This document shows, in pieces, positions 59,401 through 64,000 of a DNA stretch of 64,000 nt. How positions within the stretch are numbered: position 1 is the first letter of the stretch; each line of letters opens with the position of its first letter. The notes beneath the pieces are model-generated. The model did no database searches. It was not told the origin of the DNA and was given only the letters and a program-made list of their open reading frames with translations. The translations under genes and the position numbers were made by a program. The DNA comes from Channa striata (lineage: Eukaryota; Chordata; Actinopteri; Anabantiformes; Channidae): the NCBI GenBank assembly GCA_033026295.1, contig CM065181.1, positions 10,015,001 to 10,079,000 on the forward strand. Direction: 5' to 3'.

Positions 59401-61607
59401 GAAATAAAGAAAGCTGTAAAGGATTCACAAACTTCTAAACACCGCTGTAGATTTTATTAAAAGAAACGCCTTCTTTTAAATTCTTGACATTTACATGTGA
59501 TTTTATAACACTCATATGTTCCCACACCACTGTGTCTTTGAGTATGTCTGTGTGTGTATTTGTGAAACTTAGATGGAGGTATACGTACTGCTGCCTGTTG
59601 TCTCTTCAGCTTGTCTCTGTATTCCTCCAGCTCCTGCAGGTTCAGCTCAGGGGGGAGTTTCTATAATCACACACAGACACAAACATACAACTTTATTCAT
59701 TGTTTACAGTGCAACCTCCTACAAAGGTGTGAGCGCCAGAGACACATGTGTTAAACAGTCTTCAGACATTCTATATAGCTGCATGCTGTTACCAAACATG
59801 TTTACCATTCATTGTGGCGCTTGCTAGATTTGTTTCAGACAGAAAAATATTCAAAATATATGTCTGGCATAACTGGGAAATTTTTCACCTTAAAACAGCA
59901 GATCGTCACTCTTGAGCATCTTAACATTTTGACTACATAGAAGAAGAAGGCATTGCAAAGACCAAGTGGTGTGGCTTCAAGTAGCTGTAGATATTCATCC
60001 ATCCAAAACAACAAAAGGAATTTGCTCAATAAATACCCTTTGCCTGATCATAAACCATATTAGTCAAGAAGGCAGGGGGGCATTATTTAGTAAACAGCAA
60101 CCACACTCTGCTAGGGAAGAAGGTATCCATGGCCCAAAGGATGATAAGTAATTACTTTCCCCTTGACTGAAAGTCTCATTTCAGATGGTGTAGCAAAACC
60201 AAGATAAATCTAATGAGATTTCACACCCTTCTTCTGTTGAATGGATGCAATCCATCAATCCGGACGTCAATGGCACGCATGAGGCTCAGCAGAAGTGTAA
60301 GAGACAGCAGCTCAGGTGAGAAGGAGCTTTACCTCTGTCAGTTAGCAGTAGTCAACCATAAAAAAAAAAAAAAAAATACAAACGCATAATTATTTGCATT
60401 AGAAAAGCAACACTAACTTTCAGTGAAGCCACGGTATGGAATTTCGGCATAACTATGTAACACAATTAAGTTTAAACTAAAAATGTTGACAAATTAATGA
60501 CTTTTGCTAGTGAAAATGGAGAGGTGATAGAGGTCAGGACCTAATTTAGGAAAACTGAAGGGGAAGCCGATTTAAAAGTAATAAAAAATGGCTTCAGGCC
60601 GCCAATGCATAAAAACAAGATAACTCAGACCAACATGACCAACATTCTCTGACGTCCAAGCCTACCTCAGAAAAGATACTGTATGAAGGAAGAGTTAAAT
60701 GCATTTACCAAGACACCATACCAACCAAGACATTAGCCAAAAGCTACTTGAGACTAGAATGCCCCTGCAACCCACGGAACAGGCTAAGATACACATAACT
60801 AAACTCAAAACTAATGATACAATAACTGAAGATGCAGTCCTACATTTTCTGAGACAACAACAAGCTACAAGAGAAACTGACTGACCTAGAGAGTAAAGAT
60901 ACAAGGAACAACATAGGGATTTATGGCATACCAGATGACACAGAACGTGGCTCAATGATCGAGTTTATCTACAATGGCCCGACCTTGCCCGATAGAGTGA
61001 ATCTACAGATTTAAAGAGCCCGCTGAGCCTTGACATCAAAGCCTGGCCCCAATTCTCCACCAAGGTCTATCATCGTGAATCTTGCACAATTTGAGGTCAA
61101 AAGGATTGTTCTAAAAATGTCTTGGAAAAGAAGACGTGTGTTAGCGAGAAACAGATCTTTTTTTGACCTTGGCTTTGCAAATGAAGTGACACCAAGAATA
61201 AAAAGACATTTAAAGAAAGTAATAGGCATAGAACTCTACTCACTTCTCCACTACTAAAGATCCCCAAGGTTACCTCACATCTTACTTGCCTTATACTTGG
61301 ATGGTGTTCATGTTTACACGATAACTTCAAATATTTTGTTGACTAAATTAATAAAGAATAGATTGTTTTTTCCAAAGGGCCATGGGATCTTGGGAGTGAG
61401 GCTGCTGTCATTATTTTCCAGGGCAGCAGCTTTCATTCAGACTATTACCCAAATGCTTGCTCATTCGCACAGTGCGTAACTGACCTCCAGTTCATGCTGC
61501 ACCATGTCGAAGGAGTCGTTAGAGAAGTAGACCTCCTCTATGCTGTCAATGATCTCCTGCTCTGCCTGGGGGTCGATGGTCTGCTCCCTCAGCTCCCTCA
61601 ACTCCTC
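8735..61607 (-). CDS. vps50: vps50 (syndetin / CCDC132), EARP complex subunit; 20 internal coding exons, both gene ends outside the window
   Basis: The product is known from its family as the subunit that distinguishes EARP (VPS50-VPS51-VPS52-VPS53) from GARP. It tethers carriers at Rab4-positive recycling endosomes and acts in receptor recycling and dense-core vesicle maturation. Twenty minus-strand segments match the vertebrate protein in order, as I recall it. All have AG/GT boundaries and compatible phases, and they sum to 1959 nt (653 codons) with no stop. Exons 1-12 cover the N-terminal VPS54_N-like helical region (motifs [62 protein letters not shown]). Exons 13-15 continue it. Exons 16-17 form a low-complexity acidic linker (SPSVSPS, DYDSDSDVPDELKQ). 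Exons 18-20 begin the next helical part. The first ~34 residues and the C-terminal DUF2451 region are not here. No signal peptide or membrane segment is visible, as expected for a cytosolic tether. Identification is very secure; exon edges are read by eye. Confidence 0.97.
9230..9400 (+). mobile_element. Possible tRNA-derived SINE fragment
   Basis: TAGCCTGATAAGG at 9232-9244 resembles a polymerase III A box, and GTTCTAGTC at 9281-9289 resembles a degenerate B box at tRNA-like spacing. A GC-richer body follows to about 9400, ending near a GGATGACGAATAGACAG tail. Suggestive only. Confidence 0.35.
10320..10545 (+). repeat. Purine-rich low-complexity tract
   Basis: About 220 nt dominated by GAGAGAGAG, GGAAGGAAA and AGAAAAAAG words on the plus strand (pyrimidine on the vps50 transcript). 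It produces overlapping spurious ORFs on both strands. Confidence 0.75.
11369..11490 (-). CDS. vps50: vps50 coding exon 19
   Basis: 122 nt, phase 1 to 0. GG completes glycine, then KYMQMMNILKPIAFDVIHCV and SQLFDYYLYAVYTFFGRNDM. The acceptor is gtcctccgtgcacag and the donor is GTACAG. Almost identical to mammalian VPS50 as I recall it. Confidence 0.97.
11491..12583 (-). other. vps50: vps50 intron between exons 19 and 18
   Basis: 1.1 kb. A degenerate TG/GAGT repeat lies at about 12527-12570 beside the exon 18 donor. Nothing else recognised. Confidence 0.85.
12584..12690 (-). CDS. vps50: vps50 coding exon 18
   Basis: 107 nt, phase 2 to 1. T completes serine, then VSRETIRSKKKSDYNLNKTN, APILTNTTLNVIRLV and G of a glycine codon. 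The acceptor is tttctctcttcag and the donor is GTGAGT. A basic RSKKKS patch directly follows the acidic linker. Confidence 0.97.
12691..13916 (-). other. vps50: vps50 intron between exons 18 and 17
   Basis: 1.2 kb of AT-rich unique-looking sequence; I see nothing in it. Confidence 0.85.
13917..14035 (-). CDS. vps50: vps50 coding exon 17 (acidic linker)
   Basis: 119 nt, phase 0 to 2, reading YESDELEKSVYQDYDSDSDV then PDELKQDYVDEQTGDAPLK plus AG of a serine codon. The acceptor is acatttctcaag and the donor is GTCAGT. Extremely acidic (DSDSD, DEL, VDEQ), matching the family's conserved acidic linker. Confidence 0.97.
14036..15614 (-). other. vps50: vps50 intron between exons 17 and 16
   Basis: 1.6 kb. 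A 105-codon minus-strand open frame at 14581-14898 has no recognised similarity and could be retroelement debris. Nothing else seen. Confidence 0.8.
15615..15800 (-). CDS. vps50: vps50 coding exon 16 (linker, start)
   Basis: 186 nt, 62 codons, phase 0 to 0, the longest exon here. It begins EFHFMGQCRSPSVSPSRQAV, runs through a serine-rich segment with a repeated S-P-S pattern, then NPFEMHIEHKEEETEDVLAS and NG. The acceptor is ttttacaacgcag and the donor is GTAAGA. Serine-proline motifs suggest a phosphorylated disordered linker (inference). Confidence 0.96.
15801..18080 (-). other. vps50: vps50 introns either side of exon 15
   Basis: Two introns, 15801-16587 and 16679-18080, interrupted by exon 15. 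A small CA-rich patch lies near 16425-16455. Otherwise nothing recognised. Confidence 0.85.
16588..16678 (-). CDS. vps50: vps50 coding exon 15
   Basis: 91 nt. G completes arginine, then 30 codons: ARLEELRMFLENETWELCPV then KSNFNISQLH. The acceptor is tctcaaaccattag. The donor is GTGGGT, chosen over a GTAAAG four bases downstream because it keeps phase 0 into exon 16. Confidence 0.95.
18081..18179 (-). CDS. vps50: vps50 coding exon 14
   Basis: 99 nt, phase 2 to 2. G completes arginine, then [32 protein letters not shown] and AG of the next arginine. The acceptor is ctctctttcag and the donor is GTACAG. Confidence 0.96.
18180..19508 (-). other. vps50: vps50 intron between exons 14 and 13
   Basis: 1.3 kb of AT-rich sequence with no recognisable element. 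Confidence 0.85.
19509..19603 (-). CDS. vps50: vps50 coding exon 13
   Basis: 95 nt, phase 0 to 2, reading DVQLKVKAYILGTDMSNFQY then DDFIVVLDVIS plus AG of an arginine codon. The acceptor is tttctctcctcag and the donor is GTATGC. It is only 184 nt from exon 12, the shortest intron found here. Confidence 0.96.
19788..19873 (-). CDS. vps50: vps50 coding exon 12
   Basis: 86 nt; AT completes the aspartate codon, then 28 codons: DAAAESDEIVDRSYVKKKLE then HGLTRIWQ. The acceptor is ttttttattacccag and the donor is GTTTGT. The start is a divergent acidic/alanine linker; SYVKKKLEHGLTRIWQ is the conserved core. Confidence 0.96.
20899..21345 (-). other. 148-codon open frame of unknown nature
   Basis: The longest open frame in the window that is not a vps50 exon, from ATG to stop without interruption. 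The product is rich in serine, threonine and cysteine, with no signal peptide, membrane segment or motif I recognise. It lies inside a vps50 intron in sense orientation. GC and CpG content are slightly above the surrounding intron. It could be chance, repeat debris or an unannotated exon; I do not call it a gene. Confidence 0.3.
24118..24850 (+). mobile_element. Decayed L2-like LINE (endonuclease and reverse-transcriptase fragments)
   Basis: The plus strand reads LQLLNVRSISKKS, ILITETWLD (the LTETWL-type motif of AP endonucleases in L2/Rex-like LINEs), then, with frameshifts, DFNNHLDNSSSSEMKSF near 24450-24500 and FKQHVTDPT near 24530. An internal deletion leads into reverse-transcriptase sequence ILVMLDLSVAFDTVDCDI near 24650-24710 and IPQGL near 24780. 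Several stops and the missing middle show that it is inactive. Confidence 0.85.
24826..24842 (+). repeat. Short telomere-like CCCTAA stretch
   Basis: Two and a half CCCTAA units at the downstream edge of the LINE fossil. Most likely a remnant of a repeat tail rather than an interstitial telomere. Confidence 0.6.
25195..25239. repeat. T-run / (TC)n / (CA)n compound microsatellite
   Basis: A T run, then CTCTCTCTCTCTCTCTC, then CACACACACACACACACACA. Confidence 0.95.
26884..27016 (-). CDS. vps50: vps50 coding exon 11
   Basis: 133 nt, phase 0 to 1, reading HITLDSYIPCLTDLCKALWE, VMLSYYRTMQWHEEHDKQEN, TPAP plus G of an aspartate codon. The acceptor is ctcttttggcag and the donor is GTAATT. The 3' part enters the variable linker, which differs in length and sequence from the mammalian protein as I recall it. 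Confidence 0.96.
27017..33134 (-). other. vps50: vps50 intron between exons 11 and 10
   Basis: 6.1 kb of AT-rich intron. It contains a copy of the dispersed teleost repeat at about 28828-28975 and a perfect 18-nt palindrome at 30077-30094. Nothing else recognised. Confidence 0.85.
28828..28975 (-). repeat. Dispersed teleost repeat, 3' fragment ending in GATGGATGGAT
   Basis: Contains CCTCTCACCCAATGACAGC, GGGATAGGCTCCATCC, CGCGACCCTAAACTTGATAA and a GATGGATGGATAGATGAATG tail. The same words appear, reverse-complemented, at about 38000-38100 and 43208-43572, so this copy is inverted relative to those. Confidence 0.8.
33135..33275 (-). CDS. vps50: vps50 coding exon 10
   Basis: 141 nt, 47 codons, phase 0 to 0, beginning [20 protein letters not shown], continuing VVLGYVELCAGNADTKFQKM and ending QYKDLCT. 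The acceptor is gctttctctgcag and the donor is GTATGC. One of the most conserved stretches of VPS50. Confidence 0.97.
33276..37537 (-). other. vps50: vps50 intron between exons 10 and 9
   Basis: 4.3 kb. Holds a degenerate dispersed-repeat copy at about 33695-33895, an (ATT)n patch near 33980-34000 and a short TTATC pentanucleotide repeat at 35111-35130. The 141-codon plus-strand frame at 34945-35370 shows no recognisable similarity. Confidence 0.85.
33695..33895 (+). repeat. Dispersed teleost repeat, degenerate copy
   Basis: CATCCTAAACACTTATTCTG, CCAGTCTATCTCAGGGCCAA, CATGGGGAGAACTCCACACA and GGAAGGCTGCAG follow the order seen in the fuller copy at 43208-43572, with an internal deletion. Confidence 0.7.
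37538..37636 (-). CDS. vps50: vps50 coding exon 9
   Basis: 99 nt, 33 codons, phase 0 to 0, reading EQLDVALSKTCKHFDVLHYT then [13 protein letters not shown]. The acceptor is ctgactctag and the donor is GTCAGT. Clear ortholog match (HYTKVQxAYxLLGKTQ). Confidence 0.97.
37995..38100 (+). repeat. Dispersed teleost repeat, 5' fragment
   Basis: ATCCATCCATCAGTCCACAG, CTGCTTATCCTGTTCAGGGT, CGCGAGAGGCTGAAG and AGCTGTCATTGGGCGAGAGG. Reverse complement of the copy at 28828-28975; stops abruptly at about 38100. Confidence 0.75.
38113..38137. repeat. Perfect 11-bp inverted repeat (3-nt loop)
   Basis: TTCACTGTCAA, then CCT, then TTGACAGTGAA. A tight hairpin directly next to the truncated dispersed repeat. 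Confidence 0.9.
38635..38677 (-). CDS. vps50: vps50 coding exon 8 (43-nt small exon)
   Basis: 43 nt; one base completes serine, then 14 codons read ELHSKLQDTLEQIE. The acceptor is ctttcctccacag and the donor is GTATGG. It sits alone after the 7.2 kb intron. The conserved SELxSKLQDTLEQIE motif of VPS50 is spelled across the exon 7/8 junction. Confidence 0.94.
39862..39925 (-). repeat. Short fragment of the dispersed teleost repeat
   Basis: CTCCCACAGTCCAAAGATAT then GCATGTTAGGTTA is the reverse complement of the internal part of the 43208-43572 copy (TAACCTAAC...GGACTGTGGGAG). Confidence 0.6.
41448..41469. repeat. Perfect 9-bp inverted repeat (4-nt loop)
   Basis: ATCACTTGG, AGTA, CCAAGTGAT, with the word AATCACTA repeated on both flanks. 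Confidence 0.85.
42010..42262 (+). mobile_element. tRNA-derived SINE (V-SINE-like)
   Basis: A B-box-like GTGGTTCAACTCCC near 42056, the fish SINE words AAGTGTCCCTTGGCAAGACA then CTGAAGACCCAAGTTACCC near 42163-42200, and the typical 3' end AAAAGCATCTGCTAAATGAT near 42236-42255. The combination is characteristic of fish tRNA-derived SINEs. Confidence 0.75.
43208..43572 (+). repeat. Dispersed teleost repeat, longest copy in window
   Basis: The order of words is CACTTATCCTGTGGAGGGTC, GGCTGGAGCCTGTCCCAGGT, GGCAAGAGGCGGGATACA, CCAGTCCATCTCAGGGCCAA, CCATTCACACTCACATTCAC, CCTAACACGCGTGTCTTGGA, GGGGAGAACATGCAAACTCA and AGAAAGGCTGCAGGCAGCCA. This is a repeat found many times in fish genomes. It explains all the overlapping open frames here. 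Confidence 0.85.
45914..45996 (-). CDS. vps50: vps50 coding exon 7
   Basis: 83 nt, phase 0 to 2, reading [20 protein letters not shown] then FKHYSCI plus AG of a serine codon. The acceptor is ggtgtctgtag and the donor is GTACAG. It contains the cysteine-rich AIQLCLECQ helix typical of the family. Confidence 0.96.
46397..46432 (-). CDS. vps50: vps50 coding exon 6 (36-nt small exon)
   Basis: 36 nt, 12 codons, phase 0 to 0, reading [12 protein letters not shown]. The acceptor is ttcccctcacag-type (ctcacag visible) and the donor is GTATTG. It is supported by an exact match to the conserved vertebrate segment between exons 5 and 7, and is easy for gene finders to miss. Confidence 0.93.
47031..47148 (-). 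CDS. vps50: vps50 coding exon 5
   Basis: 118 nt; the first base completes the split arginine codon, followed by 39 codons: QLSVSKEGFTEASLGLLANQ, then RRRQLLTGLLKSLRTIKTL. The donor is GTAATC. The acceptor (acatgtgtgaag) lacks a clear pyrimidine tract, but it is the AG that keeps the frame and the conserved sequence. A basic RRRQ stretch sits in the middle. Confidence 0.93.
47965..48050 (-). repeat. Fragment of a common fish repeat
   Basis: The reverse complement contains CTGATCAGCCACAACATTAA, a word I associate with a high-copy fish repeat. A related word (ATCAACCATAACATTAATAA) occurs at about 34090. Element boundaries are not visible. Confidence 0.45.
48139..48209 (-). CDS. vps50: vps50 coding exon 4
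   Basis: 71 nt, phase 0 to 2, reading ELERVTALQTNLQLAAVICT then NAR plus two bases (AG) of a split arginine codon completed by exon 5. The acceptor is cttgtttgcag and the donor is GTAAGA. Confidence 0.95.
50622..50760 (+). mobile_element. SINE fragment with B box
   Basis: GGGTCACCGGTTCAATCCCT near 50627-50646 is a good B box, followed by a GCAGCTGTGTGAACC-type body like that of fish SINEs. The A box and tail are not clear. Confidence 0.5.
52440..52552 (-). mobile_element. tRNA-derived SINE fragment
   Basis: On the minus strand GGAGCTGTGGCCCAGATTGT resembles an A-box region, and AGTGGTTTGAGTCCTGGTTC a B-box region, then CAGACACTGAACCACAAACA resembles the GACACTGAACCCCAA word of fish SINEs. 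Confidence 0.55.
54001..54054 (-). CDS. vps50: vps50 coding exon 3
   Basis: 54 nt, 18 codons, phase 0 to 0, reading VSKKVADLILEKQPAYVK. The acceptor is cactgtag and the donor is GTAAGC. It matches the strongly conserved VSKKVADLILEKQPAYVK segment of vertebrate VPS50. A short exon isolated between two introns of more than 5 kb. Confidence 0.96.
54955..55262 (-). mobile_element. MITE-like fish repeat with Tc1/mariner-like terminal sequence
   Basis: CACTGGTCACTTTATTAGAT then ACACCTGTA at 54962 is the reverse complement of the ...CTAATAAAGTGACCAGTG end I associate with fish Tc1/mariner-derived repeats. The body (GGTTCTAATTTGTCAG, GACCGACCATGTTTAAAATG) matches a common fish repeat as I recall it. 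A second related word, GGCCAAAACATTAGAAGCAC, lies near 55205. No transposase ORF. Confidence 0.6.
56125..56490 (+). repeat. GGTTAG-rich fish repeat bounded by (TG)n and (CA)n
   Basis: (TG)n at 56132-56155, then TTGTGAGGATATTTTGCCTG, TTTTGAGGGTCAAGCCTGTG, variable GGGTTAG/GGTTTAGG units at 56270-56345, CAATGAGTGTCCTCAC near 56370, and (CA)n at 56445-56484. The layout matches a common fish repeat that I recall. The telomere-like units are internal and imperfect. Confidence 0.7.
56950..57008 (-). repeat. (GATG)n tail of a dispersed teleost repeat
   Basis: CTCGATAAGTGGAAGATAAT followed by six GGAT units, like the tail of the copy at 28828-28975. Confidence 0.65.
58025..58300 (+). repeat. Purine-rich tract
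   Basis: G/A-rich low-complexity sequence (GAGAGAGAGAGAG near 58040, GGGGAGAGGAGCA, GGCAAGGGGAGAGCAGAGG) that explains the open frames at 58096-58449. Confidence 0.6.
59589..59660 (-). CDS. vps50: vps50 coding exon 2
   Basis: 72 nt, 24 codons, phase 0 to 0, reading KLPPELNLQELEEYRDKLKR then QQAA. The acceptor is gtgattatag and the donor is GTACGT. Predicted amphipathic, coiled-coil-like helix in the part of the protein expected to bundle with other EARP subunits. Skipping it would keep the frame. Confidence 0.95.
59661..61484 (-). other. vps50: vps50 intron between exons 2 and 1
   Basis: 1.8 kb; its upstream half is occupied by the L1-like ORF1 fossil (about 60700-61257). A 17-nt A run lies at 60360-60376. 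Confidence 0.85.
60700..61257 (+). mobile_element. Decayed L1-like LINE, ORF1 fragment
   Basis: In shifting plus frames: KLTDLESKDTRNNIGIYGIP then DDTERGSMIEF (RRM-like part of L1-type ORF1), then KPGPNSPPRSIIVNLAQFEV, VLKMSWKRRRV, FFDLGFANEVTPRIKRHLKK (the conserved C-terminal part). Stops lie between the pieces. Inserted opposite to vps50 between exons 2 and 1. Confidence 0.8.
61485..61607 (-). CDS. vps50: vps50 coding exon 1 in window (N-terminal region)
   Basis: 123 nt, 41 codons, phase 0 to 0. It reads EELRELREQTIDPQAEQE and continues through IDSIEEVYFSNDSFDMVQHELE. The acceptor is ctttgtctttcag and the donor is GTCAGT. It corresponds to about residues 35-75 of the vertebrate protein, so at least one coding exon carrying the usual start lies further upstream. 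Very glutamate-rich, as in orthologs. Confidence 0.95.
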
Positions 61608-64000
61608 CTGAAAGACAAAGGGACATAGTCACAAAAAGAGGGCAACACTTAAAATACGTCACAAAAGCAAGCTCCAAATACACTGGGACTTAAAGAAAAA
61701 GGTCCAAAAAAAGAATATTGCATCATCTTCAAACTGATCTAAGCAAACGACAAACAAACATCACGAAAAATGCAACCACAAAAAAACAAAAAAAAGAAGC
61801 AGCAACGCCAGGAGAAAGAGCATTAGGGAAGGAGAATTGGATTAGTGGATCGAGAGGTACAGAAGAGTTTAAGAGCTAGGGAAAGGGTGAAGGGCGGAGT
61901 GGAGAAAGGAGAGAATAAATGAGTTGGGGAACAAGGGGCAAGGAGAGGAAAAAATATGAAGTGTATATTGAGTAAGAGATTTAGGTGAAGATTGCAGCTT
62001 GTTCCACTGGACACTTATCACAGGGGATATCAGCCTTCAGAAAGTAAGACGAGATGACACAAACGACTAACTAAAGATTCCCCTTCAGTAAATCTCTGCG
62101 CAACATCAGAGACTTATTGATTAAGATGCTGTGCATCCGTTGTTGCATACTGCAGCAGTGAGTCTTTTAGATGAAGGGTTTTACAGCCGCACCCCCTCCT
62201 GATTGCTTCACTGAGTCAAGATATAGTCACACGTCTATCACAAAGTGGTGGAAGAGCGAAAGTAGAACAAGACTAAAACCGTGTCCAAAATCAGTCCCTC
62301 CTGACTATGTACTGAACTACAGTGTTTTCACAGTGTTCATGGAATGTGTTGCTTTCTGCTCACGCGCTGCTTTGTATCTCAGTTTATAAAAGCTACTTAC
62401 CGCCATCACTGTAAAGGCACGGCTGAGCACAGCAGTACTCTGTGCTGCTCATGATGTAGACACGCTGCTAACATGCTGATATTACGGCATGAGGTTTACC
62501 ATGTTGACCATCATGGTTTACCGTGTTATTTAACAGGGTATTTGAGGCTGAGGGGAATGTCAGCCATTTCACAGGTGTTTAGTAGTGAATGAAGTATTGG
62601 AAAAACTGAAATTATAACCTGATGTCAATTGAAGATCACAAACTTTGAAACAATTTCTAAAAAGGTTATTTCAAGCCATCAAGTAAATAGCTGTTGAGAG
62701 ATTTTACTCCAAACCACAAATTGTGATCAGACCAAAAAGGTAAGATCAAAAACATAACTTCTAGGAAACGTGGGTACCTGTGTGTTTTGTTCTCATCCAT
62801 TGAGTAGGTGTTTTACTATGTAACAGGAAAAGAAAAATCTTGAATTGCCATTGATGCTGGACCAAAGTGGTGAACTGAGCAGCGGACCAGGTGACAGTCC
62901 TTCTGACTTTTTGGGTTTTAAGCAGGAGCTGTATCACAGGGATAACTGACTCACGGTGGCCAAGCGTTCATAGCAATGTCACTGTTTGATCCTTCAATGT
63001 GAGCTCGTTCTGTCATTGTGCAGCAGAATTCCTCAAGTGTTGCATTGTTCACCCACTAATGGGGAACATGAACTGGATTTAGACTTTTGTGAGACAGGTT
63101 ATGTTAAACCTACTAATGATTTGTAGTTGCACTAGTAATGTGCAGCACCACTACCATTGCTACAGAATCTAAATATAGTTTTTTTTTTAAAAATGACAGC
63201 CAATGTAGGTTAATGTAAGGGAATATCTAGTTTGGAGTGGCTTTACTTTATGCTCCGAGTATAAATCTTTTAAGGTAATGTTGAGTTTTCCTGCTCAATG
63301 CATTGAGTCATCAGCACATTGAAGTATAATGACACTAAATATAGAGCATAAGCAAAGGTTAACCAGAATGGATGTGAAATTATGGGATAATTATATTCTA
63401 TATGCTGGCAGACTCATAAGCATAGAAGATTGATGTTGCACACATTTGGTCATATAGACTTCATAAAATAGACACCGATGAAGGAACTCTTGTTACATAA
63501 CTGCCTAGACACAAACACGTCCCCAACTACTATCAGCAAGATGAATGTAGACAGGCGATGAAGTGTTTCACCCATGTAACTAAACATTTCCTGTGGATCC
63601 GTGTGTCTTCCTGTGTGACATTTACAGGAAGCAATGCTGCTGTGAATAATTTTAATGTTTGTGATAAAATACAGCCTCTTTTTTTTCAATTGCACTAACA
63701 CAATCCCTTTATGATATATATATAGTAATAAAAGGTAATAGGGAGGATGAAAAAATGTACCGGTAATCTACAAACAGACCTTTGCAGAAGTGTGTGTGTG
63801 TGTATATGTGTGTGTTTTCCGATATTTGATTCAGGTAAAGGAGTGAGCCGGAGCCCCGGGGAAATGTGTGGGTGTGGGCATGACATGGGAAAGGAGGGGT
63901 AGACAGAGACTCTGCCATCAAAAGGGTGGGTGGGAAATCAGCTCAAATGAGAGGGAAAGTGAAAAGAGACCCGGAGGGAGGGGGTGAGGCGTATGACTCA
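61608..64000 (-). other. vps50: vps50 upstream intron (partial)
   Basis: Upstream of the first exon found. I looked for the usual N-terminus (MQKIKSLM-like) on the minus strand and did not see it. It holds a purine-rich tract at 61795-61965, a candidate alternative first exon ending at 62401, a (TG)n patch near 63790-63815 and a G/A-rich end (63840-63990). No promoter can be called. Confidence 0.75.
62401..62451 (-). other. Candidate alternative first exon (speculative)
   Basis: The minus strand reads ...TTTACAGTG ATG GCG, then GTAAGT, a perfect donor. ATG-GCG joined to the exon 1 acceptor at 61607 would be in frame (M-A-E-E-L-R). No CpG island or TATA box is visible, and a competing upstream ATG at about 62451-62449 is in another frame. 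Listed only because frame and donor agree. Confidence 0.2.

Larger units (their letters stand above)
54055..59588 (-). other. vps50: vps50 intron between exons 3 and 2
   Basis: 5.5 kb. Contains a mobile-element-like repeat (about 54955-55262), a TG/CA-bounded GGTTAG-rich fish repeat (about 56125-56490), a GATG microsatellite with dispersed-repeat tail (56950-57008) and a purine-rich tract (58025-58300). Confidence 0.85.

Noticed and set aside
62400..62410. 8-nt microexon (acceptor TTTACAG, donor GTAAGT)
   Set aside because: Inclusion between coding exons would shift the frame; considered only as the end of a possible first exon.

Overview
This window looks like teleost fish nuclear DNA, probably a spiny-rayed (percomorph-type) fish. 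The grounds are AT-rich, intron-dominated sequence, GT-AG introns, abundant (CA)n/(TG)n and GATG-type microsatellites, and repeat families I associate with fish: L2-like and L1-like LINE debris, tRNA-derived SINEs, and a dispersed repeat ending in TGGATGG units. No bacterial operons, phage, CRISPR or plasmid features are visible. Genus cannot be told from the sequence alone.

One protein-coding gene is supported, on the minus strand and filling almost the whole window: vps50 (syndetin, formerly ccdc132), a subunit of the EARP endosomal tethering complex. I placed 20 consecutive coding exons between 61607 (most upstream) and 8735 (most downstream). Each has an AG acceptor and a GT donor, and codon phases match at every junction. 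Joined, they give 1959 nt, or 653 codons without a stop, equal to about residues 35 to 690 of a protein of roughly 960 residues. Neither end is present: the N-terminal ~34 residues with the promoter should lie beyond position 64000, and the C-terminal ~270 residues with the 3' UTR before position 1.

Layout in genome order: 1-8734 is the start of a long intron with a decayed LINE. 8735-19873 is exon-dense (exons 20 to 12), covering the middle of the protein and its acidic linker. 19874-26883 is a 7 kb intron with L2-like LINE debris and one unexplained 148-codon open frame. 26884-38677 holds exons 11 to 8 separated by large introns. 38678-45913 is a 7.2 kb intron rich in SINE and dispersed-repeat copies. 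45914-48209 is a compact cluster of exons 7 to 4. 48210-61607 holds exons 3 to 1 in large introns with a mobile-element-like repeat and an L1-like ORF1 fossil. 61608-64000 is upstream intron with one speculative alternative first exon.

No second host gene, tRNA, rRNA or recognised miRNA was found on either strand, and I see no evidence of a previously undescribed system. The points most worth checking are splicing features of vps50 (a weak acceptor before exon 5, small in-frame exons, a long pyrimidine tract beside the exon 20 donor, a possible alternative start) and several perfect palindromes or hairpins in introns.
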